NCBI GenBank assembly: GCA_002310015.1
Contig: DBYQ01000090.1
Coordinates: 1-36,404 of the forward strand
Source: Bacteroidales bacterium UBA1182
Lineage (GTDB): Bacteria > Bacteroidota > Bacteroidia > Bacteroidales > Bacteroidaceae
DNA: 36,404 bases
Direction of reading: 5' to 3'
Shown piece by piece: positions 14,930 through 23,474 of this stretch. The position numbers were made by a program, and so were the translations under genes. Under the pieces are notes generated by a model that searched no databases, had not been told where the DNA came from, and was given only the letters and a program-made list of their open reading frames with translations. The number at the start of each line of letters is the position of its first letter. Position 1 is the stretch's first letter.

Positions 14930-15382
14930 ATGATTCAAAATCTGAATTTGCCACCATTTGACCCGAAAATATCCGAACAGGATGGTAAGATTTTAATCTG
15001 GGACCCCGTTCGCAAGCTGTGGACCTCACTCACGCCCGAGGAAAATGTTCGCCAATCATTTGTGTCATACTTAGTTAACTATAAAGGCTACCCCATCTCG
15101 CATATCGCAAACGAACAAGGCATTGAATTGAATGGAATGAGCCGCCGATGTGACTCTGTGGTGTATGACAAGAGCGGACAGCCCAAGGTGATAATAGAGT
15201 ATAAAGCCCCTACTGTAACTCTTACACAGAAAGTATTTGACCAGATAGCCAGATACAACCTGGTCCTACACGTAGATTATCTCATTGTTAGCAATGGCCT
15301 CAAACACTACTGCATAAAAATGGAATATCCCACAGGAAAGTATTGTTTCCTGCAGGATATTCCAGCTTATGATGAGCTCTGA
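14930..15382 (+). CDS. HsdR N-terminal-like protein (PD-(D/E)XK fold)
   Basis: A 150-residue protein resembling the stand-alone HSDR_N domain family. Likely active-site residues are Asp75 in SRRCDSVVYD and Glu90-x-Lys92 in VIIEYKAP, the PD-(D/E)XK core, with Gln105 and Tyr109 in FDQIARYN as the usual trailing motif. No helicase, specificity or methylase genes are nearby, so it is not a working type I restriction system. In Bacteroidota this small gene is commonly found beside holA, which suggests a repair or housekeeping role rather than defence. The sequence supports the fold and residues; the function is unknown. Confidence 0.82.
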   Translation: MIQNLNLPPFDPKISEQDGKILIWDPVRKLWTSLTPEENVRQSFVSYLVNYKGYPISHIANEQGIELNGMSRRCDSVVYDKSGQPKVIIEYKAPTVTLTQKVFDQIARYNLVLHVDYLIVSNGLKHYCIKMEYPTGKYCFLQDIPAYDEL

Positions 15383-15383
15383 T

Positions 15384-16211
15384 TTAATCTTCGTCCTCAG
15401 CTGCAGCCTTACGGGTGCGGCGCTTGGGAGTCTCAACGTGCTTAACTTCCTCCTTTACACCTGCAAGTTCGGGGTCAATCATGATACGTCCGCAGTACTC
15501 GCAAACGATGATTTTCTTGCGCATGCGGATATCGAGCTGACGCTGTGGCGGAATCTTGTTGAAGCAACCGCCGCATGACTCACGCTGTACATAAACGATA
15601 CCAAGACCGTTACGTGTATTGTTGCGTATACGCTTGAATGATGTGAGCAGACGGGGCTCAATGTTCAGCTCAAGAGCCTTGCATCTCTCGCGCAGTCTCT
15701 CCTCCTCCTGACGGTTCTCCTCAATGATCTCCTGGAGCTCAGACTTCTTGATCTCAAGATCCTGCTTCTTCTCCTCTACCAGAGCCTTGTTAGCCTCAAT
15801 ATCATCCTTCTTGGCGTTGATGGCTGATGTAAACTCACGGATACGCTTCTCTGCAAGCTCAACCTCAAGGTTCTTGAATTCAATCTCCTTGTTGAGTGAA
15901 TCAAACTCACGGTTGTTGCTTACATGGTTTTGCTGCTCCTGATACTTTGCTATCTGAGCTTTTGATACTTCAATGACGTTCTTGTTCTCAGCAACGCCCT
16001 TGGTCATCTCAACGACATCAGAACTAGCCTTCTCAATACGTGTTGTCAAGCCGGCAATCTCATCCTCCAGGTCCTGAACCTCAAGAGGAAGCTCACCGCG
16101 CAATGTCTTGATCTTGTCAATCTCAGTCAGCATTGTCTGAAGCTGATACAGAGACTGAAGTTTCTCCTCTACTGAGTACTCACTCGGGTCTTTCTTAGTG
16201 TTTGTAGCCAT
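15384..16211 (-). CDS. Coiled-coil protein with C-terminal C4 zinc ribbon
   Basis: A 275-residue protein. Residues about 15-190 are almost wholly heptad-patterned coiled coil rich in Glu, Lys and Leu. The C-terminal part holds two Cys pairs, CGGC and CEYC, forming a four-cysteine zinc ribbon (zf-RING_7/CT398-like family), then a basic-acidic tail. Related proteins (CdsZ in Chlamydia, HP0958 in Helicobacter) bind RNA or act as chaperones for secretion or flagellar components; neither system is visible here. It follows the NIF3 gene by 21 bp on the same strand, a pairing widely seen in Bacteroidota, so co-transcription is likely. Confidence 0.85.
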   Translation of the reverse strand: MATNTKKDPSEYSVEEKLQSLYQLQTMLTEIDKIKTLRGELPLEVQDLEDEIAGLTTRIEKASSDVVEMTKGVAENKNVIEVSKAQIAKYQEQQNHVSNNREFDSLNKEIEFKNLEVELAEKRIREFTSAINAKKDDIEANKALVEEKKQDLEIKKSELQEIIEENRQEEERLRERCKALELNIEPRLLTSFKRIRNNTRNGLGIVYVQRESCGGCFNKIPPQRQLDIRMRKKIIVCEYCGRIMIDPELAGVKEEVKHVETPKRRTRKAAAEDED

Positions 16212-16232
16212 AATTATATGTGTTTATGTTTG

Positions 16233-17012
16233 TTATCCTATGTAATAGTTGATGGGATTCGTTTTGTTGGCGGTCTTTATGACCTTAAGCTCCGGGAATG
16301 ATTCCTTAAGGATATCGGCTATGAGATCCACCGTAAACTGCTCACTCTCAAAATGGCCGGTCTCAATCAGTTTGATCACACCGTCATATCCAAAGAAGCG
16401 GTGATAGCCTATCTCGCCGGTCATAAAGGCGTCAGCACCCTGCTCTACGGCCTTATCAGCCAGGAATGCCCCTGCTCCACCGCATACGGCCATTCGGCTT
16501 ATCTTACGGCCCATAGAGCCGTTGTGCCTGATGCACGCTACGTCGAACTTTTCTTTGATTTGAGCCAACAGTTCCTGTTCTGTCATGGGCTCTTTAAATA
16601 GTCCGATGATACCGGCGCCATTGCCGTCAGGCTGCTCGTCAAGAGGTCTGACATCAGTCAATCCCAAAACGTTTGCAATGCGCATGTTTACACCCTTGGA
16701 TGCGTTATCCAGATTTGTGTGGCTTGCGTAGATGGTTATTCCGGCACGCACGGCATCCATTACTATGCTGCCGATGTTGTCATCAGTAAGTTTCTTAAGC
16801 GGACGGAACAGCAGCGGATGGTGTGAAATAATCATATTGCATCCGTTCCTGATGGCCTCATCTACAACCTGACGGGTCACGTCCAGACACAATAAAACCC
16901 CTGAAACTTCGGTCTCTGTAGTTCCAACCTGCAAGCCTGAATTATCATAATCATCCTGCAGTGGCAGAGGCGCGAATCTCTCAAGGGCATCAATAACGTT
17001 CTTGATGTTCAT
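16233..17012 (-). CDS. NIF3-family dinuclear metal protein (YbgI/YqfO type)
   Basis: A 259-residue protein of the GTP cyclohydrolase I type 2/NIF3 family. Metal-binding positions are visible in ISHHPLLF (two His), YASHTNLD (His, Asp) and the C-terminal ETGHFESEQ (His, Glu). The length matches the compact YbgI form without the PII-like insertion. The biochemical role is unsettled; a hydrolase activity has been proposed for relatives. Two ATGs (17015 and 17012) are adjacent; the second is chosen because MNIKNVIDAL is the usual start. The upstream -7 box TACCTTTG abuts the heptad array of B3. Confidence 0.85.
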   Translation of the reverse strand: MNIKNVIDALERFAPLPLQDDYDNSGLQVGTTETEVSGVLLCLDVTRQVVDEAIRNGCNMIISHHPLLFRPLKKLTDDNIGSIVMDAVRAGITIYASHTNLDNASKGVNMRIANVLGLTDVRPLDEQPDGNGAGIIGLFKEPMTEQELLAQIKEKFDVACIRHNGSMGRKISRMAVCGGAGAFLADKAVEQGADAFMTGEIGYHRFFGYDGVIKLIETGHFESEQFTVDLIADILKESFPELKVIKTANKTNPINYYIG

Positions 17013-17031
17013 CACCTTTATTATGTGCCTG

Positions 17032-17039
17032 CAAAGGTA
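17032..17039 (-). promoter_or_regulatory. -7 box for the NIF3 gene
   Basis: TACCTTTG (17039-17032) matches TAnnTTTG, 20 nt before the start codon. The -33 region falls in the heptad array of B3 and contains no TTG at the right spacing, so the promoter may be weak or altered by the repeat. Confidence 0.5.
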
Positions 17040-17047
17040 TGCATTTA

Positions 17048-17097
17048 AATTGAAAATTGAAAATTGAGAATTGAGAATTTTTGGAGCAGTGGCACAG
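17048..17097. repeat. One-ended heptad repeat, family B copy 3 (B3)
   Basis: Four heptads, AATTGAA, AATTGAA, AATTGAG, AATTGAG (17048-17075), are followed by TTTTTGGAGCAGTG, which matches the junction in B2 and B4. The similarity then stops, and no inverse array appears before the pncB stop at 17138. It is read as a truncated or diverged copy. Confidence 0.75.
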
Positions 17098-17137
17098 GGG
17101 GACAGTGACTTCGTCGAGCTAAACCTTCACTATTGTG

Positions 17138-18334
17138 TCAAATCAAGCCCAGTATGACTTTGTAAGAATGAACCTCATCGGGATCGCCAAGCTCCTTGCC
17201 CGGAGTATCAGACAGCTTTACGCAGCGGTAAACATGCTGACGCGGGTTAACCTGGAAGGTCTTGAGCTTCATCACGATGTTGAGCGGATCAACAGTACCT
17301 ACATCGTTTGTCAGGTTGGTTCCGATGCCGAATGATACTTTGATACGGCCCTCAAAGTACTTCTGGATGGCCAGAGCACGGTCAAAGTCAAGAGCATCGC
17401 TGAATACTATTGACTTTGTCATGGGGTCAATATGGTATGACTCGTACTTGGATATGATCTTGTCACCGAACTCAAACGGATCACCGCTGTCGTGGCGTAC
17501 GCCATCGTACAGCTTAGCCATATCCAGTGAGAAGTTACGCAGGAACACACGGGTTGTGAAGCAGTCAGGCAGCATTGTACCCATATTACCTCCGAATATC
17601 TCAGCCCAGTGGCGCATAACGTAGTAGTTTGCCTCCTTGGGACCCATGAATGCGGCCGTAGCCATCATCAGCTCATGCGCCATGGTGCCTATAGGCTTCA
17701 GATCCTTGCGGATAGACTGGTATTTCATTGCGAAATATACGGTAGATGAGCCTATGAAATACTTTGCATGGCGTGTAAGATACTCGGTTACATGATCCTC
17801 AACCTCGCGTGAATAGCGGCGGCGCATACCAAAGTTGGCAAACTTGAGCTTGTTCTCATTTGATATGGCAACCTTCTTCTCAAGCTGGCTGTCTATGTAT
17901 GCCCAATCCGGTTCTGTCTTCTCATATATCTTGTAATATACTTCAGATACCGTACTCAGAATGGGTATTTCATACAGAGTAACCTTGTAGATAAGGTCTT
18001 TTGCCTCAATGTGCAAGTGGCCCTCCTCATCAAGCGAGATATCAATGATATCGGCATTGAAACGGAATCCTTTGAGCCACTCAAAATAGCACTGAGGTAT
18101 GAAATAGATATTGGAGAGACACCAGTTGAACTCCTCATCGGTCAGGGCCAGCGTCTCCAGTTTCTTGAACTCCTTACGTAAGAGATTCACAAACTCCGGC
18201 GTGAATTTCATGCCGTTGCGGTCATTGAAACTGAATGTGCCTATTCCCTCCGGAGTGGTCCGTTGGTAATAGTATGACATGGAGAATTTGTAGAGGTCAT
18301 TCTCCAGCACACTCCTTACTATAGTGCTCTCCAT
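17138..18334 (-). CDS. pncB: Nicotinate phosphoribosyltransferase
   Basis: Makes nicotinate mononucleotide from nicotinate and PRPP, the entry of the Preiss-Handler NAD salvage route. The 398 residues match the short bacterial PncB class. MAHELMMA (about 217-224) carries the phosphohistidine expected for the ATP-coupled enzyme, VRHDSGDPFEFG forms part of the substrate site, and FGIGTNLTND is the phosphate-binding loop. It lies 7 bp downstream of the nicotinamidase gene on the same strand, so the two consecutive salvage steps are encoded together. Confidence 0.95.
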   Translation of the reverse strand: MESTIVRSVLENDLYKFSMSYYYQRTTPEGIGTFSFNDRNGMKFTPEFVNLLRKEFKKLETLALTDEEFNWCLSNIYFIPQCYFEWLKGFRFNADIIDISLDEEGHLHIEAKDLIYKVTLYEIPILSTVSEVYYKIYEKTEPDWAYIDSQLEKKVAISNENKLKFANFGMRRRYSREVEDHVTEYLTRHAKYFIGSSTVYFAMKYQSIRKDLKPIGTMAHELMMATAAFMGPKEANYYVMRHWAEIFGGNMGTMLPDCFTTRVFLRNFSLDMAKLYDGVRHDSGDPFEFGDKIISKYESYHIDPMTKSIVFSDALDFDRALAIQKYFEGRIKVSFGIGTNLTNDVGTVDPLNIVMKLKTFQVNPRQHVYRCVKLSDTPGKELGDPDEVHSYKVILGLI

Positions 18335-18341
18335 AAAATCC

Positions 18342-18980
18342 TTATTTATAAATCTTTATATTATTCTCGTTCATGTATGCAACCAGAGGCTCGTTGCTCT
18401 CTATTGATGCTACGCCCTCCAGATAGACTGACAGCTCAAAACCTACCTCCTTGCTCAGACGGACCAGGTTCTTGAGAGTCTCAAGAACGCAGTACTCAGC
18501 AGCGATACCGCATACCACAACCTTGTCACCCTTTACAAAAAGAGTCTGGTCATCGGCCTTGGTATTCTCAAACTGACCGTACTCCTCCTTGTCCTGAGCC
18601 ATACCCTTGGGCAGGAACTCAACATTATCAATATTCAGATTATCCAGAATGCCGTCAGGAAGTGCTGCGCCTACGGTATAGCGTACGCAGTGCTGCGGCC
18701 ATATTCCGCCGTTAGCCTTGAATGAGCAGTGGTTCCATGGGTGCCAGTCAAGAGTGAAATAAACTCTGTCAAATGCCGTAAGCTTTGACTTGATGGGCTC
18801 AACAACGCGGGTGCCATCAGTTGCGGGAAGATTTCCGTCAATGAAATCCTTCTGAAGGTCAACCACTACCATAATGTTTGCGGGTTCACGGTCTGTCATA
18901 ACTTTCTGTGTTTTGTTTCCTGTGCAAGCTACCATAGCCATAACCATGGCTGCAGCTGCAAAAATCTTTAATGCTTTCAT
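18342..18980 (-). CDS. pncA: Nicotinamidase with lipoprotein signal peptide
   Basis: Hydrolyses nicotinamide to nicotinate, supplying PncB. The isochorismatase-fold domain is complete: catalytic Asp41 (VVVDLQKDF), Lys125 and Cys164 (GIAAEYCVLETL), with metal ligands Asp78, His80 and His84 in DWHPWNH. The 212-residue protein begins MKALKIFAAAAMVMAMVAC, a short basic n-region, an Ala/Met-rich hydrophobic stretch and a lipobox-like MVAC with Cys19, then a polar linker. This predicts export and lipidation, unusual for PncA, which is normally cytoplasmic. ATG 18980 is chosen over the upstream ATG 18998 because it gives a clean signal peptide. Confidence 0.85.
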   Translation of the reverse strand: MKALKIFAAAAMVMAMVACTGNKTQKVMTDREPANIMVVVDLQKDFIDGNLPATDGTRVVEPIKSKLTAFDRVYFTLDWHPWNHCSFKANGGIWPQHCVRYTVGAALPDGILDNLNIDNVEFLPKGMAQDKEEYGQFENTKADDQTLFVKGDKVVVCGIAAEYCVLETLKNLVRLSKEVGFELSVYLEGVASIESNEPLVAYMNENNIKIYK

Positions 18981-19011
18981 TTCAATAACAAATAACAATC
19001 ATTTCAGTGTG

Positions 19012-19019
19012 CAAAGTTA
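19012..19019 (-). promoter_or_regulatory. -7 box for pncA-pncB
   Basis: TAACTTTG (19019-19012) matches TAnnTTTG, 31 nt before the pncA start. No clear -33 element is seen. Confidence 0.45.
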
Positions 19020-19078
19020 GTGATAATAATAGATTCTTTTTCTATCTTTACCCAATTAATAAAGACACCTAACCAATT

Positions 19079-19990
19079 ATGACACTTGTAGGTATTCTGT
19101 TTCTGATTATTGCGACCATCTGCGCCGCAATGTTCTCCATCTCATTCAAGATATTCCAACGTTTCAACATAGACTCCCATCAGGCCATATTCTTCAACTA
19201 TATGACCGCGTTCATACTGGGAGTCTTATTCTCGCTCAATGGTGAGATAGTGGTCAACCCCATAAAGGCCGATTGGTTTATCCCGGTAATCTTCCTCGGG
19301 CTGATTTTTATGGCCGGAATGGTGGTTCTTTCCGACTCCACCCGCCGTGTAGGTGTTGCAATATCAACGGTTTGCAGCCGTGCATCGATGGTAATACCCA
19401 TAATCGTCACGTTCCTGTTGATTGAAGGCAGCGCCAAGCCCAAGTGGCTTATCATTGCCCTTGTATTGGTTGCCATGAGTATGACCATATGGAAAGGCAA
19501 GTCCGATGGTGCCGGCCACAAGCTGTCTCTGCGCGACATACTGGCTCCCGTAACCGTTTTCCTGTCATTTGGTTTGAGCAATTCGGCCATGAAGGTTCTC
19601 CAGTATCATATCACCACATCCAACGCCGGATGCCCTGAGCACGATATAAACAGCGAGATATCACTTGCTACGGCTGGAATATTCTTCTTTGCAATGCTCA
19701 TTTGCAGCTATTCGTTCTTTAAAAAAGGTCCCGATGGTAAGAGAGTTCCGGTATCATTTAAGAATATTCTGGGAGGCGCTTCACTGGGTGTAATAAACTA
19801 TGGTTGTACATACACCCTGATGCTTTCCATGAAGACAATTGACTCCTCACTCCTGTTCCCCATCCATAACATCGGAATTGTAGCCATTGGAGCTATTGTA
19901 GGCTGGTTGGCATACGGTGAAAAACTAAGACCGCACCAAATACTCGGAATAGTACTCGCTGCGGTCTCTATAGCCCTGCTCTGCATCTAA
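19079..19990 (+). CDS. EamA/DMT-superfamily transporter
   Basis: A 303-residue inner-membrane protein with about ten hydrophobic segments in two five-helix halves, the drug/metabolite transporter layout. The first segment is LVGILFLIIATICAAMFSIS and the last LGIVLAAVSIALLCI. Substrates of the family range from amino acids to cofactors (RibN, a riboflavin carrier, is one member), and nothing here fixes this one. It is divergent from pncA and converges on the FMN-riboswitch receptor gene. Its TAA stop lies inside the shared bidirectional terminator. Confidence 0.85.
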   Translation: MTLVGILFLIIATICAAMFSISFKIFQRFNIDSHQAIFFNYMTAFILGVLFSLNGEIVVNPIKADWFIPVIFLGLIFMAGMVVLSDSTRRVGVAISTVCSRASMVIPIIVTFLLIEGSAKPKWLIIALVLVAMSMTIWKGKSDGAGHKLSLRDILAPVTVFLSFGLSNSAMKVLQYHITTSNAGCPEHDINSEISLATAGIFFFAMLICSYSFFKKGPDGKRVPVSFKNILGGASLGVINYGCTYTLMLSMKTIDSSLLFPIHNIGIVAIGAIVGWLAYGEKLRPHQILGIVLAAVSIALLCI

Positions 19991-20031
19991 AAAAGTACAA
20001 TTGGGGTCAGGCCCCAATTGTACTTTTTTAG
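19987..20031. terminator. Bidirectional terminator containing both convergent stop codons
   Basis: CTAAAAAAGTACAATTGGGG (19987-20006) is perfectly complementary to 20012-20031: a 20-bp stem with loop TCAGG and A/T tracts at its ends. The TAA of the DMT gene (19988-19990) and that of the TonB receptor gene (20030-20028) are the outer bases of the stem. Confidence 0.92.
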
Positions 20032-23000
20032 TCGAAAATCAGTTTTATTCCCAGCTGGAGGTACCAGCAGTTGGTGTTGGATTTATCCATATCGAAGGTC
20101 TTGGAAACAAGGCCTTCTTTGTTTGTGGCCATCGTGAACTGCGGACGTCCCTCTGCATCCAATATAGGCTTACCCTGATTGTCTGCATACATAGTCAGAA
20201 TCTTGCCGTTGTTGCAGGCTGCAGGAGTCTGCATGACGCCCCAGCTGCTATTGAGCAGGTTGCCTACGTTCATGATATCCAGAGAGAGCTGGAGGGTCTC
20301 GTTGCTGCGTTTGGAGCCTCTCAGTGCAGCTATGTTGAAGTTCTGGGCCAGATGCAGGTCAAAACGGTTGAGCCAAGGCATGCGGGCAGCGTTTGCATCG
20401 GCATACTCACCCTTATGGCTGCTCAGATAACCGTCCTGGTTTACAAAGTCCCAGAAAGCCTGCTGCTGTGCCTCTGCGGTGATTGAACCATTGGCCACGA
20501 ACCTGATATCCTCCTTGTTTGCAGGGATCCAGATCAGGTCATTGGCGATACCGTCACCATTCATGTCATTTGTATAGGTGTAGCTGTAAGTTCCTGCCGA
20601 ATAACCAGTGTAGAACAGACCTGCCTCAGTGCTCATGAACCTGTTTCTGGAGTATCCGAATCGGTATGTTACCATTGCCGAAACCTTATCGGGAATGACA
20701 TAGGCCGACGGACGCAGAACCAGTTCGTTGGGGCTGTTTACGTTGGGTGTATTGCCCCATGCGGAATTCAGTGCAGATCCCTTCATATCCTGAACCGACA
20801 TGGAGACCTGGTGTATGTATGAAATCTCCGTCTTAAGGTTGTTTACAGGCTCAGCCTTTACGGTTGCTCCTAATGACCAGCTGTATCCCTTGTCGGTGTT
20901 GCTTATGACCATTGCACCACCCGATTTTGAAACGGTAGAATTTACAGGAGCTACAGTGTTGTAGTTAAATCTATTATCGGCACCATTAAAGCGCGATGCG
21001 GCATTTTCGTCCGGAAGATTGTAGTTCTCTATATACACAGCATTGATATCCTTGTTGTAGATACCCTCAACCGATACTGTCAACGGAAATGCCAGGTCTG
21101 GCTCATAATCAAATGCAAGAGAGGTCTTGAATACCTGCGGAAGCTTGAAGTCACTCTCGATACCAGTTATTGAAGCGCCTTTGAGGACAGGATTGGGGTT
21201 GGCGGTCATGGGAAGTCCTTGCTGCTGAATATAGTTCCTAAGTGATGACTCCGTGTAGAGGAAATTGTTCTTAAGCCCGTTCAGGAAAGCGTCACCCTCA
21301 TTAGTGAACATTACAGTGTTCTGCAACATGCCGCTGCTGTTGGGGATTGTGGCAAAAAACACCAATGGGATCCTGCCTGTGAACAGACCGGCACCGCCGT
21401 GCATTTTAAGGGTGCGCTCGTCATTGATATCCCAGTTGAATCCTATGCGCGGTGATATCTGGATGTTTGATTTCGGCCATTTGCCGTTGTCAATAACAGG
21501 TGAACTGTAATCGGCAGGAGCCTGTCCGGGTGCGTAGAAATGACCGGTCCAGTCAAGAGCCTTGAAAGACTCGTTGGTTTCAAGCGGTTCATAGTACTGC
21601 ATATGGTCTGCTCTGAGTCCATAAGTCAATGTAAACTTGTCAGTTATGTGTGACTCAGCCTGTAGGAATGCAGCCGTCTGACCGAATGATGTACGTGATG
21701 CGGGATCATCAACTCCGTCATAGGTGTAGGTCATACCGAATGCCGCCGGTGCTGCCTGGTTTACGAAATCCTCAAGTGAATTGTATCGGTAGTAGCTTGT
21801 GCCGTACATGCGGTAGTTGGTGGCGCCCTTCTGGTACTGATAGCTCAAACCCGCCGTAATGGTGCTGTGAGCCAGTGTCCAGCGTATATGATCACTCAGA
21901 TTATATGTGCGTACATAGTTTCCGGTACCGTTTGTGAACAGCTCATATCCTGCGCTCATAAATGCATCCTCGTCCTTGCGGATGTCAATATGTGGGAACC
22001 AGTCCGATTCCGATCCGCGCAGATTGCTTACGTCCGATACGCTTGCAGAGAACTTGTTGCTCATTTTACCGCTTAAACGACTGTTCAATTCGGCCACGGC
22101 AGACCAGGCATTGTCATTGATAGTATAGCAGTTGTTCAGGAATACGTATGAATTCTTTGATATACGCTCTGATGCAGCCTTGGCTCCCACTGTACTTCTT
22201 GCATTGGGAGTGCTCCACTGCTTGTTGCCGGTCCAGTTGTAACGCAACATCAGGTTGTGGTTGTTATTGATGTTCCAGTCCAGACGAGCCAGAACCTTGG
22301 TATTGGTCTGGTCGCCGTTGGTAAGGTCATAACCACCGGCATCGTAGCCGTAAGCCTTGAGGGCAGTTGCGAACTGCTCCATATCGGCAGCCGTTACGCG
22401 GCTCACCTTTGAAGCATCATCTCCTACTCCGTCATCAGAGAGCTTGTACTCGGTTATAGGACCGGGAGTTGTAACATATTCAGCATTGACAAAATAGAAC
22501 AATTTATCCTTAACGATAGGGCCGCCCAAAGTTAATCCTGCCGTAGTTTTACTGTTGCTTACCCTATCGCCCAGGTCTATGCCGTCAATTGTATTGCCAC
22601 GCATCTTCTCGTTATGGAAGTATGAGTATGCAGTTGCCTTAAGTGTGTTTGTTCCGGATTTGGTGATGACGTTTATACCGCCGCCGGTAAAGTTACTTTG
22701 ACGCACATCGTATGGTGCAATGGCCACCTGCATCTCTTCAACCGCATCGATGGATATAGGTGTACCTGCTCCGGGAAGGTCGGCAGAGAGACCGAAACTG
22801 TTATTCATAACAGCGCCGTCAATGGTAAGCGTGGTACCGCGGCCGTCACGCCCTGCCATAGCATTCTCAATGCCGCTGTAAGGCGACAGACGGGTGTAAT
22901 CCAACATGCTGCGGTTAACTGACGGCAGCAGCGCCATGCTCTCACGGTTCAGGTTGTATGTCTGGCCGGTACGTGTCTCATTGAAATGTGTGCTCTCACC

Positions 23001-23474
23001 GCGTATGGTAACGACCGGAATACTCAGCGCCTCCTCCTTAAGTATCACATTGAAATTGTAATCCTTACCCATAGAGAGCACTACGTTGTCATAAGCCACA
23101 TCCTGATAACCCAGGAACGACACAGTTACCAGATAATTTCCGGGCTTGAGACCCGATAACGAGAATACGCCGTACTTATTGGCTACAGCGCCATAGAAAG
23201 CGCCCGTCTCATTGTTTGTAACTACAACGGCTGCTGCCTGGAGAGGCTCACCCTCGGAATCTTTCACTGTACCGCTTATGGATGCGGTAGTGTTCTGTGC
23301 CGATGCACCCACGCTGGCAAACAACAACACGCATAGGCACACAAACCTGATGAGTCTGAATGACATACTGCCGGCCATAGCCGAAAAACTGAACTCGGAA
23401 GTCTTGTTCATGCCCTTGGCACAAACAAGTTTTGCAGGCGCGATAACACCTGACAGGACTGTTTTGATACTCAT
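20028..23474 (-). CDS. Oar-like TonB-dependent receptor under FMN riboswitch control
   Basis: A 1148-residue outer-membrane receptor. A signal peptide with core FVCLCVLLFASVGASAQ is followed by a carboxypeptidase-D regulatory-like domain (SISGTVKDSEGEPLQAAAVV onward, about 65-145), a plug domain (NRSMLDYTRLSPYSGIENAM, GGINVITKSG) and a large beta-barrel rich in aromatic alternating strands, ending WYLQLGIKLIFD. No SusD partner is next to it, so it is not a SusC/D pair. The first ATG after the riboswitch (23474) is used. It leaves a long n-region before the signal core, so a start at a later Met (for example MSFRLIRF) is possible. An ATG at 23489 lies inside the aptamer and is rejected. Monocistronic. 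Flavin uptake is inferred from regulation. Confidence 0.9.
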   Translation of the reverse strand: MSIKTVLSGVIAPAKLVCAKGMNKTSEFSFSAMAGSMSFRLIRFVCLCVLLFASVGASAQNTTASISGTVKDSEGEPLQAAAVVVTNNETGAFYGAVANKYGVFSLSGLKPGNYLVTVSFLGYQDVAYDNVVLSMGKDYNFNVILKEEALSIPVVTIRGESTHFNETRTGQTYNLNRESMALLPSVNRSMLDYTRLSPYSGIENAMAGRDGRGTTLTIDGAVMNNSFGLSADLPGAGTPISIDAVEEMQVAIAPYDVRQSNFTGGGINVITKSGTNTLKATAYSYFHNEKMRGNTIDGIDLGDRVSNSKTTAGLTLGGPIVKDKLFYFVNAEYVTTPGPITEYKLSDDGVGDDASKVSRVTAADMEQFATALKAYGYDAGGYDLTNGDQTNTKVLARLDWNINNNHNLMLRYNWTGNKQWSTPNARSTVGAKAASERISKNSYVFLNNCYTINDNAWSAVAELNSRLSGKMSNKFSASVSDVSNLRGSESDWFPHIDIRKDEDAFMSAGYELFTNGTGNYVRTYNLSDHIRWTLAHSTITAGLSYQYQKGATNYRMYGTSYYRYNSLEDFVNQAAPAAFGMTYTYDGVDDPASRTSFGQTAAFLQAESHITDKFTLTYGLRADHMQYYEPLETNESFKALDWTGHFYAPGQAPADYSSPVIDNGKWPKSNIQISPRIGFNWDINDERTLKMHGGAGLFTGRIPLVFFATIPNSSGMLQNTVMFTNEGDAFLNGLKNNFLYTESSLRNYIQQQGLPMTANPNPVLKGASITGIESDFKLPQVFKTSLAFDYEPDLAFPLTVSVEGIYNKDINAVYIENYNLPDENAASRFNGADNRFNYNTVAPVNSTVSKSGGAMVISNTDKGYSWSLGATVKAEPVNNLKTEISYIHQVSMSVQDMKGSALNSAWGNTPNVNSPNELVLRPSAYVIPDKVSAMVTYRFGYSRNRFMSTEAGLFYTGYSAGTYSYTYTNDMNGDGIANDLIWIPANKEDIRFVANGSITAEAQQQAFWDFVNQDGYLSSHKGEYADANAARMPWLNRFDLHLAQNFNIAALRGSKRSNETLQLSLDIMNVGNLLNSSWGVMQTPAACNNGKILTMYADNQGKPILDAEGRPQFTMATNKEGLVSKTFDMDKSNTNCWYLQLGIKLIFD

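Noticed and set aside
14930..15382. Defence island based on the HsdR-like gene
   Set aside because: Only a 150-residue nuclease-fold domain is present; no methylase, specificity or helicase genes, and the neighbours are housekeeping.
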